A stretch of DNA of 15,000 nt, taken from the NCBI GenBank assembly GCA_018398815.1, contig CM031612.1, forward strand, positions 67,501 through 82,500, in the 5' to 3' direction. Positions 1-8,668 of this stretch are shown piece by piece. The notes beneath the pieces were generated by a model. The model was not told where the DNA came from. It did not search any database and saw only the letters and a program-made list of their open reading frames with translations. The translations under genes were made by a program, and so were the position numbers. Source of the DNA: Conus ventricosus. Lineage: Eukaryota; Mollusca; Gastropoda; Neogastropoda; Conidae. Numbering within the stretch: the first letter of the stretch is position 1; every line of letters begins with the position of its first letter.

Positions 1-20
1 TGTCTTTCACATGCTCGCTC

Positions 21-62
21 GCTGGCATTTCGAGAACGCACGCGCATGTGTATGTGTGTGCG

Positions 63-103
<41 letters not shown>

Positions 104-164
104 GTGCGTGCATGCATGCGTGCGTGCGTGCATGCAATAGCTGGCACTTCGAGTACATGCGCGT

Positions 165-216
<52 letters not shown>

Positions 217-300
217 GTGTGTGTGCGCTGCGCGCGCGCGCACGCGTGTTTATATGTGTGGGCCCACACGCGCGTGTATGTACATGAGTAAGTGTTATAA
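21..300. repeat. GT/GC-rich microsatellite with an internal duplication
   Basis: Two (GT)n blocks, roughly 50-110 and 165-225, are joined by TGCG/TGCA variants and followed by a (GC)n tract near 228-245. A short anchor, GCTGGCATTTCGAG at 21-34, recurs as GCTGGCACTTCGAG at 140-153, so the locus looks like an ancient ~119-bp duplication that carried its own GT tract. Cys/Val-rich or His/Thr-rich open frames across it only reflect the dinucleotide and are not genes. Confidence 0.9.
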
Positions 301-479
301 TGGACTCCATCTTTGATGGATGTCAGGCCCAAACAGCATCATGTCCTTCATTGTCTTTGCTGCCTCCACTCCTTTCCTCATGTCAATGTATGAACTGAGG
401 GCAAGACGAAAAATAAACACACAACGATCGTCAGCATATTCTCTTCTTTGCCTGTTTTTTTTTTTTATCTCTATCTTTT
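301..479. other. Single-copy non-coding spacer
   Basis: This is mixed-composition DNA between two microsatellite blocks. I see no coding motif, RNA gene or regulatory signal that I can support. Confidence 0.5.
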
Positions 480-546
480 TAACTCTCTCTTTCTCTCTCC
501 ATCTCTTGTCTGTCTGTCTTTTTGTCTGTCTGTATGTATGTCTGTA

Positions 547-598
<52 letters not shown>

Positions 599-658
599 TT
601 CTCTCTCCCTCTCTCTCTCTCCTGTGTGTGTGTGTGTGTGTGTGTTTGTGCGCGTGTG

Positions 659-695
<37 letters not shown>

Positions 696-735
696 GCGCG
701 CGCGCGTGCGCGCGCGTATATGTGCACGTGCGCGT
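480..735. repeat. Compound (CT)n-(GT)n-(TGCG)n-(CG)n microsatellite
   Basis: A CT-rich tract with TCTG variants (about 480-620) passes into (GT)n (about 622-650), then a TGCG tract (about 655-690), then nearly pure CG/CA alternation (about 690-735). The first part is a polypurine/polypyrimidine mirror tract. The second alternates purine and pyrimidine, a composition able to adopt Z-DNA. It is not coding. Confidence 0.9.
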
Positions 736-925
736 GTGCCAGTGTATGTGTTATACACTTCTCCATCATTGATGCACGTCATGCCAACACAGTCTCACAC
801 CCTTAGTATTATTTTTTCCTCTCCTCTGCCTTGTTTTCTTTCTTGAAAAAAGTAACTCAGGCCAGACGAAAAGCAAGCAAACAAACAAGCAAACAACGTT
901 AATGTGCATAGTTTCCTCCGTAGGA
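736..925. other. Single-copy spacer
   Basis: Short non-repetitive DNA between two compound microsatellites. The only internal structure is a small AAGCAAGCAAACAAACAAGC tetranucleotide run near 870-890. Nothing here looks coding. Confidence 0.5.
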
Positions 926-1073
926 ATTTCTCTGTCTCTCTGTCTGTCGGTCGGTCTGTCTGTCAGTCTCTCTCTGTCTGTCTCTGTCAATCTCTCTCTC
1001 TCTCTTCTGTGTCTCTGTCTGTCTCTCTCTGTCTGTCTCAGTCTCTGTGTCTCACTCCTGTTCCCTCTCTCAG

Positions 1074-1160
<87 letters not shown>

Positions 1161-1212
1161 CTCTCTCTCTCTTGTTCTCTCTCCCGCCCCCCCCCCCCTC
1201 TCTCTCGCCTGT
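926..1212. repeat. Compound (CT/CTGT)n-(GT)n microsatellite
   Basis: TCTG/TCTC repeats (about 926-1110) run into an uninterrupted (GT)n tract at about 1115-1157, then return to CT repeats and a poly-C stretch at about 1186-1198. The architecture matches the block at 480-735, suggesting a compound microsatellite type recurrent in this genome. Confidence 0.9.
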
Positions 1213-1574
1213 TTCCCCCATAGACTGTTTATCTTGTTATCTTTTCGGCAGTTATCTCTTGACATGCTAATGGAGACTCGCCGTGCAGCCTTGCACCCTC
1301 GCTCACCTCGTCAGCCATCACACGATCGAACCTCACAACTCTCCCCCTCCCCCCCCCCCCCCCCCCCCTGCCCCGCCCCCACGTTCTAACCACAGGATTC
1401 TGACGAAACGCACATGCCGCTCTGTGCAGCTGTTACCACCCGCCCCCCCCCCCTCTCCCCCCCCCCCCTCCCTCTCCCCCCAAACCGCCACGCGGCGCAT
1501 CGCACGTGCGGTTAAAACGCAAACTGTGCCTAGTGCGCGCGCGCGCGTGTGAGGGCTATGCCATCGTTCTTCTT
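1213..1574. other. Non-coding stretch with poly-C tracts
   Basis: The stretch contains long C runs near 1345-1370 and 1442-1480 in otherwise mixed sequence, ending in a short (GC)n tract near 1535-1547. Open frames here are Pro-rich translations of the C runs and have no recognisable domain. No gene is supported. Confidence 0.6.
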
Positions 1575-1660
1575 TTATGGAAGGGAGGGAGGGTAGAGGA
1601 GAGGAGGAGGAGGGGGAGGAGGAGGGAAGGCTGAGAGGAGGGGGGGGGGAGAGGGTAGAA
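1575..1660 (+). repeat. Purine-rich GGA/GGGA tract
   Basis: The plus strand is almost pure purine, with GGGAGGGAGGG near 1582-1594 followed by GAGGAGGAGG units and a nine-G run near 1640. It meets the usual four-G-run pattern for a G-quadruplex, and it is also a possible triplex-forming tract. Such tracts are common near animal promoters; no function is shown here. Confidence 0.7.
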
Positions 1661-2689
1661 AGTGAAGTACAGGCTTATCTTCGCTGGCTATAAAGAGTCG
1701 CGGGACACGATAGGGGGAGGGTATAGTGTTCAGTGCGTCAGAGAGTGGTGGAGGACTTGGAGAAGTGATTGTGGGGAACCAAACCATACTATTACACCAC
1801 GTAGTTTTCTGGATTAGATGAACGATTGTGTGACGAGGGTGACTACTGGCTTCTGAAAGTGATTGGATTCGGTGTTTCTGGTTCAAATTTCCACTCGAAT
1901 GGAACATCATATTCTCTTTCTTCTGTTTATATTTTCATTTGCAAGTTGTTCCTGGCAATTCGATTTTTTTTTTCGCATCCGTATAACGGCAAACAAACCC
2001 TGTGCTTTTGGATGTTCCTATGTCTGTGGTGATCACTGTGTTGGACGACGAGGTATTAGGAGAGCTGCGTCATCAAAATCAAAAGTTATACTAGGGTTTG
2101 TTGTGTAAAATGATCGCACGTGACAAAGTAGTAGTGAATGTTGGCGGTCACTGAGAAAATGTTTATTGTCTTCCCCTCCCCCCCCCCCCTTTCAGTGTGA
2201 GTGAAATCATTGTGGATGGTGAGTGAGTAGTAGCCCACAATACCTTCAAAGGACTTGGTGTGCGTCGATGAATATTGTCACCCGGAGTTTTTGAACGGTT
2301 GTAATAATAAAAATAATAAAAAAAAGTATTCGGCTCTGTCCAGGTCTACCCATATCAGAAACAGGTACGCTGTATTTGTCTTCCGCCATTGTTACAAAGC
2401 AACTCAATTCAAACAAAAAACAAAATAGTATAGGAATCGTTTACACGATAAAAGAGTTAAACAAAATTTGAGTGGACCTTCGCACCATACTCATATTATA
2501 TCAGGTCGGTCATTTTCATGAGGAGCTGGGAGATACACGTGATGAAACAGCAGTTAATGAACACTGGCATTACTCTGAGAGTGACTGCATGTGTGTAATA
2601 CTGAATGAGTGCAATCTGTTTTCGCCGTGGAATAATCTGTGTGTGTGTCCGGGCGATCAAGTTTCTGAAGACTACACCGACCAAAAAGG
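1661..2689. other. About 1 kb of single-copy non-coding DNA
   Basis: AT-richer DNA of ordinary complexity with a poly-T (about 1965) and a poly-C (about 2180) run. The longest open frames are under 100 codons and show no domain, signal peptide or biased composition that I recognise. I looked for exons and RNA genes and found nothing I can support. A distant 5' exon or enhancer of the downstream GTPase gene could lie here unseen. Confidence 0.5.
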
Positions 2690-3104
2690 AATGTTGCAGT
2701 AATACATTTGTGGTTGCTGTTGTGGATAACATTGCAAACAACAACAAAGAAGAGTGCAGTGATAACATTCTGGAAAGAATCCTGTTTTACTAATAAAGTT
2801 CTTGCAGAAACAGTGAGCGGGGAAAAAAAAAAGAAGTTACAGTGATAAAGTTCTTGCAGCCGACTTTGAAAGAACCATTTTTCATTGTTACACTTCTAGC
2901 AAACAACAGTGAAAAAGAAAAAAGAATGTGGCAGCGATAAAATTCCAGCAGCCGACATTCTTAGAATCATGTTTCATCGATAAAGTTCCTACAGACAACT
3001 CTGAACTGAAAAACAGAATGTTGCAAGTGATAAACTCTTGCTGACAGCATTGCAAGGAACAACACTAAAAAAAAGAATGTTTGAGCGATAAAGCGGTGAC
3101 AGAC
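2690..3104 (+). repeat. Degenerate ~47-bp tandem repeat with GATAAAG core
   Basis: A core resembling GTGATAAAGTTCTTGCAG recurs at about 2791-2807, 2842-2859, 2934-2951, 2978-2994 and 3027-3043, with a weaker copy near 3084-3102 and an earlier one near 2755. Between cores the linkers share AAAAGAATGTTGCA-like and AACAACA-like pieces. Spacings are about 51, 92, 44, 49 and 57 bp, consistent with a ~47-bp unit (92 being two units) that has diverged strongly. Nearly every copy keeps GATAA, the GATA-factor core. The array ends directly at the GC-rich region before the GTPase exon. No coding frame is maintained. Confidence 0.7.
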
Positions 3105-3530
3105 GATGTGGCGGCGCCGTTAGCGCGGGGTGTGAGTGATTGACACGGGCTGACGGGGAAGAAAGCGTCGTCGGGCTGACGGGGAAGAAAGCGTCGTCGG
3201 GCGGCCGGGCTGGGTGGCACAAATCGAGCACGGCCCTAAGTGGAGGCCGCGGTGTGGCGGGCATTGATCGGCGCCCTCACTGTCTTGGCGGCGGCGGGCG
3301 GCTAACCAGAAAAGACACTGTCACCAGGAGGAACTGAGACAGTCACACGCCCACGACACACACCCTCCTCCTCCCCACTCCCTCTCCTCCTTTCGTCATC
3401 CTGCGCGCGCTTAGCACGTGACTGAGTGACGCTGGCGTCGCTGCTGTCGCTCTCGGTGGCGGGTCTGTCTCCCCCTTCCCCCTGCCTGTGCCGACCGTCC
3501 CCCCCGGGGCCCGGGCCGGTCAACCTCGTC
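3105..3530 (+). promoter_or_regulatory. GC-rich presumptive promoter / 5' UTR of the RGK-like gene
   Basis: Composition changes sharply from AT-rich to GC- and CpG-rich at about 3105 and stays so through the coding exon, as in CpG-rich animal promoters. I see no convincing TATA box. The exon's reading frame is open upstream to about 3426 without an ATG, so this stretch is called leader rather than protein. The presumed start ATG at 3531 has G at position -3. Confidence 0.45.
3147..3198 (+). repeat. Perfect tandem duplication of 26 bp
   Basis: The unit beginning GGGCTGACGGGGAAGAAAGC and ending GTCGTC is present twice back to back (3147-3172 and 3173-3198) with no mismatch. It lies in the presumed promoter/leader and is too short to interpret further. 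Confidence 0.9.
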
Positions 3531-4751
3531 ATGACCCAGGAAGAGGACTTACTTCCGGGTATGCACGCGGCGTCCAGTCTGCAGCGGCTGTCCGGACAGT
3601 CCGGCTGTCTTCCAACTGACCACTACGTCCCCCGTCAGGGGCCCCGGCTGAGCGTGGTGTACGTGGACACCATCATCACGGACAGCAATGGCAACACCAG
3701 CCGCTACGACAGCCAGGAGGACCTGGGCCTCTGCTCGCTCAGTCCCCGGGCACCCCGCCAAGGGCCGGAGACACAGCGGGCCCAGCCTGAGCGTCCACAG
3801 CACCTCGCCCAGCCTGCGGGGCACCCACAGCGACAGCGGCCTCCGCGGCGGCGCCTTCGCCGACAACATCAGCATCCCCATCAACAACCACCATGACGGC
3901 AAAGTCAGGCTGACGACCAACGCTGGTGGTGGTGGTGGCGGTGGTGGAGGTGGAGGTGGTGGGGTGATGGTGGGCGTAAGAACAAGCTTTCCCCACCGGC
4001 CAAATCAGCGCCCAGTTCCAGACCCGGTTCCAGACCCAGTTCCAAACCCAGTTCTCCACGGCCAGAGAAGCGAGCGGCCGGGGAAGGGGGAAGAAGCCCC
4101 GGACGGCCCGGAGACACAGCACGGCCTCCGCCACCCAGCCCACCCTCATGGCGCAGGACGGCGTGCTGCTCAACGTCCCCACCTTCGCCCTGACCGCCGA
4201 CCCCCTGACGCCCCAGCGCCCCCCCACCACCACGCCCACGCCCGCACCCCTCCTTCCGCGAGGCCAAGACCACCCCCAGGAACGAGCTGCAGGTGGACGA
4301 GATGGCCCTGGGCCACATCCGTCGCAACTCCATGCCCAACGTCAGCGCAACAGCAACCTCCTCAACGTCCCCGGCACTTCCCCGACCGGCTCCTCCAGCG
4401 AGCTGGAGGACAAAGACGCGGCGGGGGGATCCGGAGGGTGAGGTCCTTCAAGACGACCTCCAAGGGCGTGATCGTCAGCCGGGGGGGACTCCTTCAAGAA
4501 GAAGAGCACGCACAGTTTGATGTCCACGGGCAGCACGGTGACGGACAGCGAGGCCAGGGGACGGTCTGGCAGTACCGGTGGTATGCTGATCGGGGGCCGG
4601 AGGGGGCCAGGGAGGGTGGTGGAGGAGGAGGAGGGGGGGCGGGCTCCCCGGCCTACTTCAGGGTCTGCATGATGGGTGCGGGCCGGCGTGGGCAAGACCT
4701 CCATGGCTCACCAGTTCCTGACGGCCGAGTACGTCGACCACGACGACGCAG
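3531..4751 (+). CDS. RGK-family (Rad/Gem/Rem-like) small GTPase, first coding exon, frame interrupted
   Basis: Seen: ATG at 3531 opens MTQEEDLLPGMH. The coding signal then hops between frames to the P-loop piece GVGKTSMAHQFLTAEYVDH, ending at CAG|GTCGGT (exon end 4751). Segments include AFADNISIPINNHHDGKVRL (~3860-3909), MAQDGVLLNVPTFALTADP (from 4148), ELQVDEMALGHIRRNSMPNV (~4283-4342), RSFKTTSKGVIVSRG (~4440-4484), KKKSTHSLMSTGSTVTDSEA and SPAYFRVCMMGA just before the P-loop. Known: RGK proteins have long Ser-rich N-termini with 14-3-3 sites and bind the CaV beta subunit to inhibit voltage-gated calcium channels. The RSFKTTSKG block and QF-T-EY after the P-loop resemble insect Rgk proteins as I remember them. 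RRNSMP fits a mode-1 14-3-3 site. Inferred: about nine frame changes with no in-frame nonsense codons, at poly-G, GGT/GGA or C-rich runs, suggest sequence error; a pseudogene is the alternative. The rest of the G domain must lie beyond the window. Confidence 0.72.
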
Positions 4752-4757
4752 GTCGGT
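4752..4757 (+). promoter_or_regulatory. Splice donor of the RGK-like exon
   Basis: CAG|GTCGGT matches the donor consensus at -3 to -1, the GT, +5 G and +6 T. Protein homology stops exactly here, right after the QF-T-EY segment, and the sequence turns at once into poly-pyrimidine DNA. An alternative donor is the GTGTGC a few bases further on. Confidence 0.55.
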
Positions 4758-4913
4758 GTGCATTTTTTCTTTTTTTTCTTTTTTTTCTTCTTTTCTTTCT
4801 ATCTTTTCTGTCTTTCTTTCATTTCTTTACACTTTTCTTCTATCTTTCTTTCTTTGTGTCGTTCTTTTTAAACAAGTCCTTTCATAGGAGGGATTTCGAA
4901 GACCTTTTGTATG

Positions 4914-4952
<39 letters not shown>

Positions 4953-5046
4953 CTCTCCTCTCTCTCTCTCTCCTCTCCCTCAAAACACATACTCACTCTC
5001 TTTCTGTCTGTCTGTCTGTCTGTCTCTCTCATACACACACTCTCTC

Positions 5047-5145
<99 letters not shown>

Positions 5146-5340
5146 ACACACATACTCTCACTTTGTCTCTGTGTCTCTCTCCATTTCTCTGACTCTCTCT
5201 CTCTCTGTCTCTCCCCCCCCCCTCTCTCTCCCCCCCTTCCTCTCTCTCTCCCCCCCCTCTCTCTCCTCTCCCCTTCTCTCTCCCCCCTCTCTCCCTCCAT
5301 GCTCCATTGCTTGTTGTTCATGTGTTCTTTCATAAGGGGC
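4758..5340 (+). repeat. Intronic pyrimidine tract and compound (CT)n-(CA)n microsatellite
   Basis: The presumed intron starts with T-rich TTTCTT repeats (about 4765-4860), then (CT)n, TCTG repeats, an uninterrupted (CA)n (about 5053-5098), (CT)n again and CCCCCTCTCT blocks to about 5300. It is strongly strand-asymmetric (plus strand C/T). The open frames are Ser/Leu or His/Thr translations of the repeat. Confidence 0.9.
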
Positions 5341-5388
5341 CATGGCCTATAAAAAATAAATGATCTTATGTTAATCTCACTGGTCGCG

Positions 5389-5809
5389 AGTGTGTTTGTT
5401 ATGAAGGTCTATGTATGGGCACGAGTGTGTTTGTTATGAAGGCCTATGTGTGGGCACGTGTGTGTTTGCCATGAAGGCCTATGTGTGGGCACGTGTGTGT
5501 TTGCCATGAAGGTCTATGTGTGGGCACGTGTGTGTTTGTTATGAAGGCCTGTGTGTGGGCACGTTGTGTTTCCATGAAGGCCTATGTGTGGGCACGAGTG
5601 TGTTTGTTATGAAGGCCTATGTGTGGGCACGTGTGTGTTTGTTATGAAGGCCTATGTGTGGGCACGTGTTGGTTTGTTATGAAGGCCTATGTGTGGGCAC
5701 GTGTGTGTTTGTTATGAAGGCCTATGTGTGGGCACGTGTGTGTTTGTTATGAAGGCCTATGTGTGGGCACGTGTGTGTTTGTTATGGAGGCCTTTGTGTG
5801 GGCACCTGT
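5389..5809 (+). repeat. 35-bp minisatellite, about 12 copies
   Basis: Units contain TTATGAAGGCCTATGTGTGG followed by GCACGTGTGTGTTTG. The ATGAAGG landmark falls at 5401, 5436, 5471, 5506, 5541, 5574, 5609, 5644, 5679, 5714, 5749 and, as ATGGAGG, 5784. The period is thus 35 bp except one 33-bp unit. Copies differ by few substitutions (GTTATG versus GCCATG, GGTCT versus GGCCT), so the array is young or homogenised. The period is not a multiple of three, so it does not code for a protein repeat. Confidence 0.92.
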
Positions 5810-5948
5810 CTGCAAACATGTGATCCTAGCAAGGCTAGGTGCGCTAAAGACCACAGAAATAGCCCCTAATCTGTCTCGGGTATTGTTGGTCTATCTGTCA
5901 AATGAAACATCCAGCTTAGATGCTGTCTCTCTCTCTTTCACTCTGTGC
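5810..5948 (+). other. Single-copy intronic spacer
   Basis: Non-repetitive sequence between the minisatellite and the next dinucleotide tract. It has no exon-like signal that I can support. Confidence 0.5.
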
Positions 5949-5949
5949 G

Positions 5950-5985
<36 letters not shown>

Positions 5986-6072
5986 TGTGTGTGGTGTGTG
6001 TGCGCGCGCGCGCGAGCTCCTGTGTGTGCGCACACGCGTGCATGTTTTCGCGCACGTGTGTGCATGCACGTG
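5949..6072. repeat. GT/GC-rich alternating tract bordering the retrotransposon
   Basis: (GT)n at about 5950-6000 is followed by GCGCGCGCG (about 6001-6013) and mixed CA/TG/GC alternation up to the LTR end at 6073. The retrotransposon sits at the edge of a Z-DNA-prone microsatellite. Because the flank is GT-rich, a short target-site duplication would be hard to recognise. Confidence 0.85.
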
Positions 6073-6191
6073 TGTCACGACCGACCCTGGAGGTCTGCCC
6101 TGACAGGATCGGTCTAGGTGGGAGTGAAGGGAGTGACTGACCTCACACGCTCCGCAAGAGACCACACAATAAAGATTACGATACAACACCA

Positions 6192-6197
6192 TTTATT
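6192..6197 (-). promoter_or_regulatory. Candidate polyadenylation signal in the 3' LTR, element sense
   Basis: AATAAA on the minus strand lies about 120 bp before the LTR's downstream end and is preserved in the other LTR (12548-12553). This position would suit termination of the element's transcript, leaving a short U5. An AATAAA of opposite sense at 6168-6173 is also shared by both LTRs, so the signal may serve either strand or neither. Confidence 0.35.
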
Positions 6198-6224
6198 CAC
6201 ACCAGCAAAATAAACATTCCAACA

Positions 6225-6490
6225 CACGCACCGTGCACGATCACAATAAAAGCACTCCAACGCACACAACATGCACAATCACGATCAAGCACTCCAACGC
6301 ACACAACATGCACAATCACGATCAAGCACTCCAACGCCACACCAACATGCACAATCGCAATCAAGCACTTCCCACACCCACAACATGCACGATTATAAAT
6401 AAATATTTCACCATACGACGTACACAATCACAATTACAGCATTCCAGCACATATGACATGTACACAATTATAAAGAAATATTTCCAGTAT
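6225..6490. repeat. LTR-internal tandem repeat, ~37 bp, 3' LTR copy
   Basis: Units contain CATGCACAATCACGATCAAG plus CACTCCAACGCACACAA. The CATGCA landmark falls at 6270, 6307, 6346 and 6384, with degenerate units on both sides (about 6232 and 6430-6480). The same array is present in the other LTR, so it existed before, or was copied with, this insertion. It may be a subrepeat of LTR promoter or enhancer type. Confidence 0.85.
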
Positions 6491-7409
6491 TGACCCTTTC
6501 TCACACCACGGAGTGCGTCCACATCCCTGCCCCTGTCAAGTCCGCAGGGAGCACCCTTGTCGCACTAGGTGCTCCGAGCCGGGTTGGTTCTCGCAGGGAG
6601 TCGCCCAAAGCCGACACCCTCGACCCAAGCGGGCAGTGAAGCGCGTGACCCTGGGGGGGGGGGGGGGGGGGGGGGGTGGTGGGACGGTATCTGTTACTGT
6701 AGGTCCTGGACGGGGCCAGGCCGGCCAGTCGAACCGGCGGGCTCCCTAGCAGTCCACGGTCCCGAACCGAAGGCCGGGCCACGACCAGCGCGTGGTCACC
6801 ATCTCGTCCATGGTCTCAGCCAGAACGGTGCCTTCGCCCACAAGTGCACCATCCCAGTTGTGCGTCCAGTGGAAGCCCCAGGGATGGGGGAGGACGTAGC
6901 TGGGAGGAGATGTCGGAAGGAGGAAAAGAAGAAGGAAGGGGAAGGAAAAGGGTATCTGGAACCCCTGCCGTCAGGATAAATAACCGTTCTGACATGTGCT
7001 GATCACGTCTTAGCCACTCTCAGTGAATGGCGAGTGGAATGTATTCAACGGCACACAGTAAATCCCTTGAATCAAGTCCTTCTCACACGATGCAGGGTAA
7101 AAGACTGCATAACATCAACAGGTTATAAAACAATATGAATTATCTCCACCCTTCACTCGACTCAACGCTTAACGTTTGCCTTCCCTAGGAAATAAATCAA
7201 CACAGCGACCATCGCTTTAATCACTGCCACCACATTTGCAATATTAATTTCAATGGCACAACTGTCACGATATTATAAAACACATTTTCAAAATAACACA
7301 AATCTCCAACCACGCATCCCGAACGACAAATCATGCGCACGTTGAAGTGGCACGCATCGTGAACATAAAACACGCTCTCCTTGCACACACAAACAGACGG
7401 GTGGCCGAG

Positions 7410-7417
7410 TATAAAAG
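7410..7417 (+). promoter_or_regulatory. TATA box antisense to the element inside the 3' LTR
   Basis: TATAAAAG sits in GC-rich sequence, GGCCGAG upstream and TCCGGCGAATG downstream, a good core-promoter context. The matching place in the other LTR reads GATAAAAG with the same flanks. It is on the plus strand, opposite to gag/pol, and points toward the weak 88-codon plus-strand frame at 7844-8110. An antisense promoter in an LTR is plausible but not shown. Confidence 0.4.
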
Positions 7418-8312
7418 TCCGGCGAATGTGACAGGGGGCGGACGAGCGTAGACCAAGCTAAGTTCCAGAACCCTGACTCACCACAGTTCTCTCCTTCCCA
7501 CCGCCTACCGCATCAACCAATACATAAACAGTAGAAAGAATTTTGGAATAATTTAGAATGGCCAGGTTAAAGATTGAATTAACCAGAGAAAAGGTCTCAC
7601 ACAATATTCCTCCTTAAAATTTCGAAAACAAAAGAAAATTGCGCAAAAGTGAAGACTAAGCCGGCTAACAACAACAAATCAAAACAAACAGACCACGAAA
7701 CTGATGCTTACCCAGCTACCCGTGGGTGACCCCGAAGAGGCGGTCCAAGGACTCTCTCTACCCTCTGACCAGTCGAGAGGACGAGGCGAAGATGCGGAAA
7801 CAGACGAAATTGAAAGTCCCTCTCCTACAGGCCGACTCAGGAATTGAAAGTACTGGACTGTACACTCGACGATAAGGTTAAAGAACCAGGACTGGAGCAG
7901 GCGCCTCCCAGAGACATCTTCACGCCGAGTGAAGAGCTAACCTCCCTCAGCAATGGCGGCCACCATGCCATGCCAGCGTCACAGAGTGAGCATTACTTCA
8001 AACCAAAAGAAAACGAAGCACGTGCGACAGGTAAAAAGACAGGCGAGAGGCCCGATAGACAGAAAGTCGAGAGAAAGGTACCGGCCCACCCTGAACTTGC
8101 AGATGAATAGCACGGGCGGTGGAATTAGAGAGAGAGAGGAAAGAAAGCAAACCGAAGTTGAAGCTGAACCACACCAAGGTGGCAAACTGCACCACAAAGC
8201 CACCCTAAGGGACGGCCTACAACACGACAACAGCACGGACAGTAAACACGATAAGTAATTTCCGCCACCCAAGTGGGTCGAACGACGTAGCCCTCGCGAC
8301 AAACTCGTGACA

Positions 8313-8324
8313 ACCCCCCTTTCT
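8313..8324 (-). other. Polypurine tract
   Basis: On the minus strand AGAAAGGGGGGT lies immediately before the 3' LTR's TGTCACGA. A purine run at this place is the primer for plus-strand DNA synthesis in LTR retroelements. It fixes the element's orientation and the 8312/8313 LTR boundary. Confidence 0.8.
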
Positions 8325-8668
8325 AAAAGCAATCTGTTTTCTCTGAGATACAGTGCACCTTTGAACCTTGTTCGCATGTGGCAACTGTCAACAACAAAGG
8401 ACGGCGAACCACTCTCTGGGGTGATCGACATAGTACGAAAAATCCACTACAAACATTCCACGATAGATCACACCGGAATAACATATACTACCTTAACAAA
8501 CAACTAAGGCAAACCTTCCAACCAAGAAAGTAACATCCGAACCATTGGTGATTCCTACCGTTAACCCTCACTGAAGTGACAACTGTCACTACACCTGATA
8601 CAGAGAACCAAAAAGGGATATACCCCTGGTTGAGGGGAGTGTCCCTCTGACCGGAATTTCCCAATGTG
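8325..8668 (-). other. Element 3' untranslated region between pol stop and polypurine tract
   Basis: About 340 bp follow the end of the RNase H frame. I find no domain in it, and no integrase or env-like frame. It contains an inverted repeat with arms AGTGACA and TGTCACT separated by 2 bp (8575-8590); the TGTCAC part also matches the LTR terminus. Having only this spacer after RNase H is what makes the pol order unusual. Confidence 0.6.

Larger units (their letters stand above)
6073..8312 (-). repeat. 3' LTR (2240 bp)
   Basis: It begins (plus strand) TGTCACGA and ends TCGTGACA, and is collinear with 12420-14695 over its whole length. On the element's own strand it is the downstream LTR because the polypurine tract abuts its 8312 end. 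It contains a ~37-bp tandem repeat, a run of about 24 G at 6653-6676, a plus-strand TATA box at 7410, and AATAAA on both strands near 6168-6197. At over 2.2 kb it is long for an animal Ty3/gypsy LTR. Confidence 0.85.

Noticed and set aside
11..1270. Many open frames rich in Cys/Val, Ser/Leu or His/Thr on both strands
   Set aside because: They are direct translations of GT and CT dinucleotide repeats, open in several frames at once, with no domain or non-repeat sequence of their own.
4980..5335. Arg/Glu-rich and Ser/Leu-rich frames over 100 codons
   Set aside because: They are the two strands of the intronic CT/CA microsatellite, not genes.
5389..5809. CRISPR-like array (35-bp period, 12 copies)
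   Set aside because: The whole unit repeats with no unique spacers, in an animal-type intron; it is a minisatellite.
7844..8110. Plus-strand 88-codon frame in the 3' LTR as a real gene
   Set aside because: The equivalent region of the other LTR has the frame broken after a few dozen codons and there is no domain. It is kept only as part of the antisense-promoter question.
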